The translations under genes were made by a program, and so were the position numbers. This document shows positions 1 through 11,900 of a DNA stretch of 64,000 nucleotides, in pieces. This DNA is from Tetracentron sinense. Its lineage: Eukaryota; Streptophyta; Magnoliopsida; Trochodendrales; Trochodendraceae. The stretch is from the NCBI GenBank assembly GCA_015143295.1, contig CM026554.1, positions 50,218,627 to 50,282,626 on the forward strand. The letters are read 5' to 3'. Position 1 is the first letter of the stretch; each line of letters opens with the position of its first letter. A model generated the notes under the pieces. That model saw only the letters and a program-made list of their open reading frames with translations. It was not told the origin of the DNA and did no database searches.

Positions 1-449
1 GTTAGGCTGTAGATGCTTTTCTGAATTTAGTATGGTTGGTAAAATCAATTTTCTTTAAAGGCTATTATGGTTAGTATTACGTAATATAATTAGATTCTCA
101 TGGTTTGTAGTTTCAGAGTCATGGAATTTGGAGAATAATATTTAGGTATAATTAATCTAGATAGTTATGGACAATCTCCATTATTATTACTTTTTTCTAA
201 TATTATTAAAGTTAATTTATTCTCTTACCATATTATTATTTTCAAATATTTTTAACCATTTCAGTACGCTTATTTTAAAGTTTCTTAAGTTAGGAAAGAA
301 AAATTTTTTGGTACACAATTATAAAAGTCTTAAGTTTATAGAAATTTATATTCTTCAATATAATACTTATATTCATAACTTTGTATTACATCTTTTATTA
401 ATGCATTTTAGTATTTAAGTATCCGTGCATCGCACGGGCTGCTTACTAG
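1..449 (+). mobile_element. Helitron 3' portion (5' end outside window)
   Basis: The segment ends with a short hairpin (CCGTGC-ATC-GCACGG, 423-437), then GCTGCTTA and CTAG at 446-449, followed by T. This is the hairpin plus CTRR terminus with a 3' flanking T expected of Helitrons. The body is AT-rich with no coding sequence recognised; the 83-codon ORF inside it is low-complexity AT noise. The same hairpin and terminus recur at 15772-15799 and, on the other strand, at 35255-35280. The 5' TC end is not in the window, so length and autonomy are unknown. Confidence 0.6.
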
Positions 450-459
450 TTAATAATGA

Positions 460-561
460 AGCCCGGCCCGGCCCAACTAGATAATGGGTAGTGTTCGGGC
501 CTATATATATCAAGCCCACTTAAAACCGGCCCGGCCAGAGCCCGGCCCATTGACACCCCTA
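460..561. mobile_element. Remnant of a GGCC-rich hAT-type MITE
   Basis: The stretch is rich in CCCGGCCCGGCC words and ends with CATTGACACCCCTA, the terminal motif of the hAT-type MITEs found intact elsewhere here (for example 38435-39008). The opposite terminus is missing, so it is called a one-ended remnant. Confidence 0.4.
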
Positions 562-1183
562 AGTAGGTCATTCTTGGGCTAGACACTGTTCTCTTCTAGT
601 GGAATTCAAATTCCCACCCACAAAAAAAAAATATTGTTGAACACACTAATTGTATTTTGCTTTTAAGTAATATCAGAATCAAAATCCCGATAAAATGAAT
701 GCTGAGGTCAAGTGCGTGTTTCTTGATCTACTTATTGTTCAGTTTGAGAAAATATTTTGGTTGGACTAAGTTATTCAATCTATGATAGTTTACTTTGCAT
801 AGAAAAAACCATTTTAGGTTAGTTTTACCTGTCCAAGAGAGTGTTTGGTAACTAGTCCACTTTTATGACGAATCACCACATGTTGTCATGTTTTTAGAAC
901 AAACAAGCAGATACACATCAAACCATCCAGGGTTTTCATTCATGCTCTGAAATTTTTCAATGACTAAAGAGATTAAAGGAGCTATAGTCATTACTAGATT
1001 AAAGGAGCTATAGTCACTACTCACTACCAGTATTTATAACCTTTATGTTGTTTTCACAGATCATTTAGGAATCCCTCAAATTTCAGATCATGAGTTCAAT
1101 TCAAAGGAGTAACTGAAGTTATACTTACACCTTAAAGGAGTAACTGAAGGTATGCTTACATGTAGATTTCTTACTCTGTATAA
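562..1183. other. Gene-free stretch
   Basis: No coding region or complete element was recognised. Two small imperfect duplications occur: an ATTAAAGGAGCTATAGTCA word at about 975-1020, and an AAAGGAGTAACTGAAG word at about 1104-1150. It presumably lies in an intron of the PTB gene. Confidence 0.4.
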
Positions 1184-2296
1184 GGCGGCCTTTGATAACT
1201 CTAAGCAATAAGAGCTTATTTAGACTTTAGAGCTTATTTGGACTTTAGAGGGTTTGATAAAACTCTAATTGCATCTCTAAAAATTTTAGAACTAGAGGGA
1301 AAACCTCCAATCTAATAAGCGGCAGACGGCTACTTATTTTTAGCTCCAAAGATTTAGAGGACCTGCGTCAAGAGAAGTCGGAAGATTTTGGACATTTTTA
1401 CCCTTAAATAGTTTTCATAAACCGTTAGAAAGCCTAACCAAATGTTAGAAACCCTTTTTTAGAGGGATTTGATTTTTACAGTGGACCACAATGCTGGAGA
1501 AGGAGGTGCTAGGGATTGTAGACTGAAGGTGTTCCTCTAACTCCATAGAGATTCGATTAGGTGTGTATTGGGTGTTGGGTTTAATTTCTTTTATTCCATT
1601 GTTATTGCAAAAGGAAGAAAATAAAAGGGAAGAGAAGAGGCATAGGTACAAAAGAAGACAGTACATAATTTAAGGAAGTATTGCATTGCTGTTCTTGCAA
1701 ATGCCAACATCTGCAATTTTTTTTAAACCATGCATACATGGTATGCTAACAAAAGCAATTCCAATTTTTTTTTGTGAGAAACTTTTTTTTGTCTTTACAA
1801 AAATGTTTCTGTTGTACTTGTGAATACAACATCTGCATGCACAGTTTGGTCGAGCTTGTAGCTCAATATGTTCATATTTGGTGATGCAACTGAGATGGTG
1901 GAGGTTCGGTCCAGCCTATAAACTCAAAGGAAATGTATAGTTTTAGAAATGAAGGGAAGCCTGAATAAAGCCATGCCTGTAAACGCCTTAGGTTTTTTGG
2001 TGGAGGATGGTGTGTGGGGGGAGGAGGAGAGTGACAGAGAGGATGATGGTGGTTCATAATAATGGAGAAGGATGTGATGGTGAGAGAAGGGGGGCTCTTA
2101 CTTGTATATTTAGAAAATGACATCGCTTACCCCTCTTATAAGCTCTTAAAAAGTGGAAATAAGAAGTTTAACCAAACATGCTACTATTATATTAGAGGAA
2201 TTTTTTAGGGTTTTATCAAACGATCAAATTCTAAAAAACTATTAGAGCTTATTTTTTAGAACTTATTATATCCCAATAGAGTTTTCAAACAGACCC
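1184..2296. mobile_element. PIF/Harbinger-like non-autonomous DNA transposon
   Basis: The left end reads GGCGGCCTTTGATAACTCT and the right end is the complement of GGGTCTGTTTGAAAACTCT, giving imperfect terminal inverted repeats of about 19 bp. The inverted similarity continues inward over words such as AGAGCTTATTT. The element is flanked on both sides by TAA (1181-1183 and 2297-2299), the target duplication typical of PIF/Harbinger. No transposase reading frame was recognised in the 1.1 kb interior. Confidence 0.6.
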
Positions 2297-2986
2297 TAAG
2301 TATTATAGGGCAGGAGAACAAAAATTCAACAAAATTGAGAACTTGTGGAAAATATATTATACTGAAAAAGCCATTGTGATCTGCTTGAGAATTATATACA
2401 AATTTAGCATTCAAGCTATGAGGTCTCAAACCAAGTTGACTAGATCTTTCAACTTTCCATTAGCCTGGGCATAGAAGTCATCTCGTGAATCCGGATTAGA
2501 AAAAATAATAAAAATGTATCATCCCAGAAAATACATGTTGATCACAAAAAGTTAAAGAGGGTTCAACTTTTTGGGAAACTATTGATAAGATTGAAGTCCA
2601 AAATGGTTGACAAGTGTCTGCACCAATGAAACAAAGAAGTGATTTAACTTTCATTTAGTGCATTCCAGGGAAAAAATGGGGAGGAGGACTCTAATATTCT
2701 AAAAAGATTCCATTAAAAAAGAGACATTAAATCATTATAATGAGATGAAGGGATTTACTACGCGTGCAAACAGACACATCTGTGTTTCTGGCCACCAGGC
2801 TTCACTAACCCTAAACAAAGCAGACATCCATTAGCAACATCTCATTTGCAAAAATCAACAATATATAAATATAAGGATGAATGAGAGAGTCAAAAAATGG
2901 ACATGATCTAGTACAAAAATAATACTTATTATTATAATTTAAAAAAAATATATGCAGGATTAATGCCCTCATGAGACCCCTAATAC
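2297..2986. other. Intronic sequence 3' of the last visible PTB exon
   Basis: The minus-strand donor GT at 2986-2985 opens an intron that runs leftward. I searched this stretch and everything to position 1 for the next PTB exon (the linker before RRM3) and did not find it, so the rest of the gene should lie beyond the left edge. Confidence 0.5.
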
Positions 2987-5900
2987 CTGCTCCGATGAGA
3001 CTGAAACTTGATATTCAAATCAGTATGTGCGGAAAACGAGAAACGCAAGTGGCATGATCCAACATGCTCCGGAAGCAAGTATCTGAAATTTAAATTGTTG
3101 AAGCCACATTTAATCCAAACCAGGAAATTAGCATTGTTACTTCTCAATTCAAAGAAATTGAAAAAGGAGCTTGCCTTGGTATACATCCCCAGTCCAGTGC
3201 ATTCTTTGCTGAAGATGCAGTCTCAGCATCACTGAATTGAATTAAAGCCTGCCAAAAATGTGTTATCACATTGGTGAATAGAGAGAGACTAAAATGAAAA
3301 CATATTATCTCAAGAAGATATCCAATGAAAATGCAGATATCTCACCTGGAAACCAGCAGCTTTTTCAAAAGTAGCAATTTTGTGGACAAAACCAAAAGCA
3401 GAGAACACCTTAAAATACAGCTTGAGTCAGATACTTGCACACAGAAAATAAAAAAAACATTAACTGTCCAGAACCAATCCAGACATAGCTACAATGCGAT
3501 GTGAGGGGAAATACCAACATATCTTATTGAGAGCAGAAAAACACATGTGGGTAAAAGTATGACAATAGACCTTAAAAGAAGTATGATACGCATATTATAT
3601 TTCCTAACTATAAACCACAAAAAAATCTAAATGAGGAGGATTGATCGGTGTTAATTGTTACACATTTATGCACCTTAAACTGCATTTGTTAATTTTGTTG
3701 AGCCCCTTTATCTACTATGTTACTTCACTTGGGTATGTTTATGGTTTTCAGGTTCATGCGAGGAAAAGAAGACTAAATTGAGGATTCATAAACTTCAAAG
3801 ATCCAAATAAATCACAACCAAGCAAAGATCCGAGCCAATGAGAAGAAAGGGGAAGAAAGACGAGCAAAATAGGGAAAATCGCATATCTGCGATCGATCGG
3901 CCGACCTGGGCCAATCGATCGGTTGACTTCGTTTTGTGTGTTTTTAATTGCGCGAAAACCCCTTTTTTGAGCCGTTTTGGAGACTTCTAAAGCCAAATCT
4001 ACAAGGTTTCCCTTTCTCTATAAATAAGAAAGTGACATCCTCATACAATAGTTAGAAGATGGGTTCTTCGTGTTCTTCATCGAAAACGGTGTTCTTCACC
4101 CTCGCCATGAACCAATCTCTTTTTCTAGGATTTAGATGAAACTCTAGACAAGTAATTGTATCTCATGTACTTTATTTAGGTTTTTCTCCATTTTGTAAAC
4201 AATAATTGCATGATGAGAGGGTTGTTCTTCAACCAAATTTAATGGATTTTATATTCGGTTTCAATATGATCTTATCCTTGTCTTAGGTTTTATTGTGTTG
4301 AGATTGAAATCATTTATATCGTCTTTCTGTAATTAGTGGTATGGATTTTATGTTATGGTATTACTGCCGAGGAATTGAATTATAAGATATTTTAGGCATA
4401 GAGAAGACGAGTAATTTCACAACCCTAGTTTAGTGTGTATCACTTGTGCTAACCAAAGATGGGATATGCCTAGAGTTTGATCCCTTGAATTATTCTTGAT
4501 TCGATGAGTTGAGACTTGTAGTCACTCTCATCCCTATTGTTTACACTTGAAAGGCCTGAATGAAATCAATGAATGCATGTAGGCTTAATTAGGAGGTTAG
4601 TGGTGGATTCAAACACCCTAAATCTTCTCTCCTTGATATCACAAAAACTATTAGTTTGAGTTAGTTAAAATAAAATTCATTAGTTCAAATTCTACTCTTA
4701 GGTTAAAAATAGCAATCAAATCAATCACTTCTGCTACTCATTGACTTAGAATTAATCTTGAGAAAAAGGCAACGAAACCAGCGCAATCTTCTGTGGTTCG
4801 ACACCCCAGACTAGTCACTATTCTATGGAATTATAACTACTACGAGGTTTATTTAATTGATAAACAAGGACCACCATAAGTTATGCAACACATTTTAATA
4901 AAGAACTGCACACAACTTTATCCGGATGCCATTTCCAAATAAAACTAAGAACAAATAATAAGTAAATCAGCTCTTTAGTAAGACACTAAAACCAAGAATA
5001 TTAAATCAAAGGCTATATAGGATGGTGTAAGAACCCCAATTTAAGAATCAAGTCATCCAAAATAGGAATTGAATGGAGTTAGGATTATGAACAATGAAAA
5101 AATTGGAAGTTTACAACCAAAAATGGGAAAAAATAGAGGGAAAAAAAACTTCCATACAAGTTAATGTGTCACTACAACTTGAAATAAGCATGACGCGGCA
5201 AGAGCAGTTAGAAATAATAACCTTAATATGATACTACGTTCACAAGGCCTAGAACAAAATGTTCAAAAGAAAGAGATAAGAGATAACTGATAAGCAAAAC
5301 ACACGTGAAATTTCTCACAAGGCAGTATGCTGACAACGAGGATTTCTCCAGGCCTAGAACAAAATGTTCAAAAGAAAGAGATAAGAGATAACTGATAAGC
5401 AAAACACACGTGAAATTTCTCCCAAGGCAGTATGCTGACAACGAGGATTTCTCCGGGTAACATGGACCTGCTGATCCATGCAGAGTGTGTCAACTAGGAG
5501 TCAATACATTAAGTAGAAGCCTAAGACCACCTTTCCTTACAAATAATAATAAACGTCAAATATTTTCCTTATGTACTCCATACTTTTCTTAACTTGATCA
5601 GACAGACAAGAAAAGAGCTTGTTACATTTGATAAGCAAGAGCACAAAATGAGCTAATAAGCACTTACCAAGTGAATAACATCTATACTGACATCACCAGC
5701 CTCTACACCCTCAATGGTTACCAGCAAGACATTCCCAGCAACATCTCCAGAGCTCTTATTGTTGACAATTTCTTGTCTGTTTGAATACTGAATATACATA
5801 GTTTTGCCACGAACCTGTGCAGGCTCTGAAGAAGATGCATAATATGAAACCATTGAAATAGCCTGATTCAGGTTTACCTGCAAAAGAAAGAAGAGGCTCC

Positions 5901-8900
5901 AGTCATGATACTGCTGAACTTAAGGAACATAAAGATATTTACACATTCTAAACCCCTTTAAGGAATTTTACTCGTTTCAAACATAATATTGAACAGCTGA
6001 TCTCCACACAGATTAAAACAATTAGCATTGATAATGATATAAGACTAGGGCTGTAAATGGAGCGGATTCGGAGCGGATATTGGTATATCCGAATTCGTAT
6101 CTGATTATATATCCGGATATCCGAATCCAAATAAATATCCGGCAGATAGTGAAATATGATATCCGTATCCGACTCTGATTAAAATATCCGGATTCAGATA
6201 GTATCCGAATTATCCGATTAATTTAAAAAAATAAAATTAATATTTAAAAAATGTAAAAATATATAAATATATAAATTTTTATTTAAAAAATATATTTTAA
6301 AGGTTATATTAATTTTATAAATTTAAAATATATTATTTATATATATATATATTATATAACCGGACGGATATTTATCGGATTGGATATAACAGTATCCGAA
6401 TACATATCCGATTATAAACGGATAGTATTTTACTATCCAAACCCGCTCCGTCAGATACCTATCCGGATAATTATCAGACTAAACGGATTCGGATACGGAT
6501 AATATCCGCATCCGTTTACAGCCCTATATGAGACTAATCCTACCTAGCTTTCCACTGACAAGTACAACACCTGCTCAAACTGAACAAACAAAAGTAAACA
6601 TGAAGATCCACAAAAACTCCATGACTGCTAAGCCTAGTATCTAGGGAATGGGAGAAGGAACTTAGAACAATTAGATAAGATACATCAATTTACACGCAGA
6701 AGAAGAGAGAAAATATGCCTGTCAAGCAAAAATTCACTTCGGGTTTGTTTGGCAAGTCTTATCAATCTTATCTGATCTAATAAGAGCTATTCAAAATAGA
6801 CCTAAAATTGTAGACATTTGTTTGAAATAGGCCAAATGTTGTTTGGAAATGTCACTATTTTGCAAAGAAAAAACTCTGATTTATGAAAGTCTGTTTGGTA
6901 AACTATACAAATCAGAGCTTACTAGAAGGGCATTTGTTGTCAGTTCTTAAAATATCATTTTATTAGATTGTGAACAACTATCAAAACCAGTGTAGGTAGT
7001 TTGCTATCAACATACACAATTGTAGGAATACAAACAATCTGTATGATCTTTGTAAAGCAATAACAAGATTTTTTTTAACGAGTTGAACTACAACCAGGAG
7101 CTCGCTCAAGGGGGTAAACTGAATTCACACATGTAATCTCTTGGTCACACATTTCGAAATGTTACTGAATCAACAAGAAAGAAAATTTATCAAAATTTGC
7201 ATTTAATTCATTTTCAAGCCTTTAAATTACAAAAAAAAAAAAAAAGGAATGTACCCAGGAAAGGTTGTTCCCCCACGAATTTTACAAATTCATGAAATCT
7301 CTCTGGGCATCAGTCCATCACCATTTTCATCGAAAGTTTCAATCATCCTTCTGCACTCCTCCACCTCCGACCCTTCTTTGAATCCCAAACTGCAAAGAAC
7401 TCTATGCAACTCCCTTGCATCTATGAACCATCTTTGTTCTCATCAAGCACATCTAGCCGCACACGAGCCGGGCCAGCTTGGTTGTTCGGCTCGACCCGGC
7501 CCGGCCTGATCAAGTCGAGCTCAAGCTTGATTTTTAGGCTCGGTCGAGCCGGGACGGGGCCGAATAACCAAGCTTGAAATTTATTTCGGGCGGCTCGGCT
7601 CGAAGCTTGGCCCAGCTTGAATAATATATATAAAAAAAAATTATTTATATATAATATAAAATGTTAATATTTTTATTTAAAAATAATTTATTAAATAAAA
7701 CAAGCCGAGCTCGGCCCGAGCTTGAATCAATTCGAGCTCGAGCCAGCTATTTGAATTCGGGCCGAGCTTCGAACCGAGCCATTCAAACACCATTTCAAGC
7801 CGAGCTTTGGGCCGAGCCTAGATTACCCCCTTTCAAGCCAAGCTGAGCTTGGCCAAACCCAGCTCAGCCCGGCCCAAATACATCCCTAACCACATCAAAA
7901 GCTTCCTTCACCTCCCCTGAGCTCGTTCTTTCTCCTTAAACAGGACTGAAGCCTCATCTAAAAATACAAATCGGCATACCTTTACTGACACCCTTGGGAG
8001 GAGATGATCTTCACAAACGACATTGGGAGGGGATGATATTCACAGACGACCTTCACCGACGACCTTGGAAGAATGGCAGAGCTCACAGTCGAACGCCTTG
8101 GACTTCTATCTTTCAAGCTTGGTTTCTCTCATTTCTAAACGGGTACTATGGTGATCAGTGTTTAGGCACTTCAGTTTTCCTAAATTTTGTCGTGCCGACA
8201 CTTGAACACGACACTCTATGGTACAACACTCCTTGGCACATGCCTATGCTGTGTCATGGTGACGTCAATATTATAATTAGGGATGTGGTGCTTCAAGTAT
8301 GTCGTGTCATTTTTAAAATACAATTGTTATGAATTTTTTGTCAAAACGTGTTGCTTTTTTGAAAACATAGAGGAAATTTTACTAAAAGATCAGCGGCAAT
8401 AACAACGATCAATATATATGTCTCTCTCTCTTCTCTTTCTTCTCTCTCTTGTTGATTTCTACTCTCTGTATGAGTATTTTTTATAACTTAGTTATATACT
8501 TTTTTAAAAAAATTGGGGACAGTCAAGATTCTTCAAATTGAGCAGGGGTGCAGTAGTTTGGAGCCTAAATTCTATAGGAAACTCTATTAGTATGAAGCTT
8601 CAACCTCTATTGACCTCTTCTCCACATCTTAATGGTGAATAAATCCTAATTAATGGTCAAGATAGAAAAATCGGAAGTGAGAGCCATTATGGTTTTAAAT
8701 CATTCTATCCCATTTTAGCAGGGAAAAAGTTGGAGCATTTTCTTCTACGTTTTGGGATATGAATATTCCTTCCAAATTTCTTTCTTCTTAAAAGGTGGCC
8801 TAAGAAAATATCCTCACTGCTGGTACTCTTGACAGAAAGAAGAAAATTTCTTGACAAATGTTTCCCTAATGTGAGGTACTAGAGGAAATGATTAAGCATT

Positions 8901-11900
8901 TGTTCATTCCTAATTCTTAGTTGAGAGAGAGATATTTAGGTAGCATTTGGGAATGCTTAATAGTTAAGCTCATGTCAGTTAAACTGTTAATTGTCAAGCT
9001 AAGACTGACTGGTAACACATACCTGAACCTGAAATAAGACAGTGTAGTCAAAATGTCGCCTAGGCAACGCCTAGGCCACTACCTCGCTTAACCAGGACCC
9101 CTATCGCCTAGATCATGATCTAGGCGGGCACTCATTAATTCTTCAATAATATTATATAATATGAACAAAATAAATAAATTTTGGTCGCCTAGGCAACGCC
9201 TGGGCCTCACCTAGGGAACCCCCTGTCGCCTAGGCGTCGCCTGGACGCTTTGACTACACTGAAATAAGATCAAAAGCTCATTTGGTCAATGGCTAGAGAT
9301 GGGTTCTGCTTTGTTGAGGCTCTACAAATTTAGAATTCAATCAGAGTAGTTTAAGGTAAGGGTGTTAGAGCAGTTGAGTTTAGGAGGGATGAATCAGATA
9401 AAAGTTTGATCAGATCAGTGGGAGAAGGTTCTTTGGTTTCGCTGCTGCTACTGCTGCTGTAATTTCATTTTGTTGTGATTCTCTGGCTCTCACGGAGTCT
9501 CTGGCTCTTGCTTTCCCTGTTTCTCAAGCTTGTGACTTGTGAAGTAATCAAGTTGGTGTTTTTAATCATTGTTGCTCTAGTTCCAAAGTTTGTTTAAACA
9601 CATCTAATTATAGAGAATGAATCCAAAATTATGCATAGGCATTCAGAGGGTAATATCTAGATACCATGAAGGATGGCTTTCAGTTCAACATAGTTAATGA
9701 TAGAGCCCTTTCTACAAGGGTGTAAGAGTATCTCCACTGCTTGATCTAATACATTATCTGTTAATGTCCCGTGTCAAAAGAACAACGGAATTTGAAGTCC
9801 TGAAAATTCACTCAAAAATTCTCAAGTACAAAAAACACAAAACATCAAATGCTCAGCCAGTGAAAGTCCCGAATCTTACATGTCTCAGGACTTTTATAGT
9901 CCCAGCCCTTTAATGTCCTGGTAAAAGAACACAATCTACAAGATATTGAGGACTTTATCTATAAAGGCTGATCGGAACATACTTGTTATATAACTCTAAG
10001 CTATCATACCAATGTTTTTTCTTTTGATAAATAAAGAGAATAAGAAGATATCGGTAGTGCCATTTTTCAGCAGATGACTCTACAAGTCAATTATGATGCG
10101 TAAGAACAAGTTTCATATCCAGATACAACATTTGAGTTGAAGCATGATACCAAGTAAGGCTAATAGAACCAAGCTTGAGCTCGAGTTCGTTTCACAATTA
10201 ATTTTTGTACTGCATAGCAACCACAAAGTTATGGGTTTGATCTCAGTTTATCACCCAAGAACAAGACAAATCTGACCATGATGCATTAATCTGTTGGATT
10301 TGTTGGATATTATTACCCTTTAAATGGGCTCTAACAACAGAAAATTCCTCTAGCTAGTTGTTCAACACCATCAATCAGTTTTTTAACGGGTGTGTAAAAC
10401 CTACACTTTCAGGTTTGCCTAGAGGCGAGGCGATCCTTAGGGAAAACGCCTCTGAGAGAAGCTTAAAATCCCCCAAGGCTCATGCCTCAAAAGAGTGAGG
10501 CCCACATGATGCGCATGCCTTGCACCTCAATGTCTGAAGTGTGCGCCTCCTAAATAGGATTGAAAAGAATCATTTATTGTGATTTCTGTTTTTTCGGACT
10601 AACACTTCATTTATTATATTAATGTATTTATATTTTTAAAACCTTCTTGAGCTAAATATTTTCCTAGTAGGCATTAAAGGGATATGGAATCACTGTCATA
10701 CAATGTAGTTTTACGTGGCTTCTTTGTGACTTTAATGGCATGGATAATCCACCACTTGAGGATTAAATCAATTGAGATAGGGGTTAATGTCTTAAAGTGT
10801 GAGACTCGCATGAGGCTCACTTTTTTGCACCACTTGAGGCTTAAATCCCCTGAAGTTGGAGATTATGCTCAAACTGTGAAACTCACAAGAGACACACGCC
10901 TCATTTCTTGAGGCTCACTTTTATGTATGAAGTGTACGACTCATACATTAACCAAAAATAGGGTTGTAGCCCCATAACTGAGAATAATTATCTCGACTTC
11001 TTTGCGACTATATGTTAGAATTCAACTTCCACTATATGAATTCCACTATATGAATTGATGACTGGGCATCATTTATGTTTCAATATGTATATGAATAGAA
11101 AAGTAAAATTGTACTGCAGTGTTTGCTTGCCTCTTAAATTTATTTATCTTTTTATATGATGGTTAAATCGTTTGTATAGTATCCATATATATAATTCATA
11201 TTGTATTTATATTTATGTAGATTATCTTTCAATAAGTTTTTTTAATTTTTTTGCAAATTTTTCATCTTTATTTAGTAATTTATTCAAAAATGAGAGAGAG
11301 CGAGGCTTAAATCTCATGCCCTGAGGCTCATACCTCATGCATCTAGAGATCCTAACCCCTAGCCTCACGTCTTCACTTTTTAAAATATTAATATGTGTGT
11401 TGGGGAGGAGCTATATACATAATTACACACATATGTTTTTTTTATCGATATACACAGATATACATATGTTAGAATCTTTCTTTACTTGTCTAGATATTTT
11501 TGCGATTTTTACTGTTCGTAACTATATTTTTAATTATAAAAATGAAGAAGCATGAGGCTTAGACCTCAGACATCTTGAGGTCGCCTTCGCCTTTTAAGAA
11601 TTGTCATTGACTTTCTACTTGTAGTGACATAAATACAATAATAAAAGTACATGCCTATATGTGTCTATGATATTACTGGCATGCTAGGCAAATCAGGCAA
11701 GGCAACTGCCAAGGTTTCAAACCGATCACCTTGACGCTCAGAATTTCACCTAGGTGATTTAACAGATTCATGTTGGCATCTTGGGTGTTGCTATGTTATA
11801 TTTTAATCTTTTGTAAACAACTTGTTTAATCTTATGCACTAACAACCGCGATACATTTGTACATAACATATTGAACGGGCAATTAAATGTTAACAGGACA

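Noticed and set aside
3754-3996. 80-codon minus ORF in the PTB intron
   Set aside because: It lies inside the probable solo LTR and has no recognisable motif.
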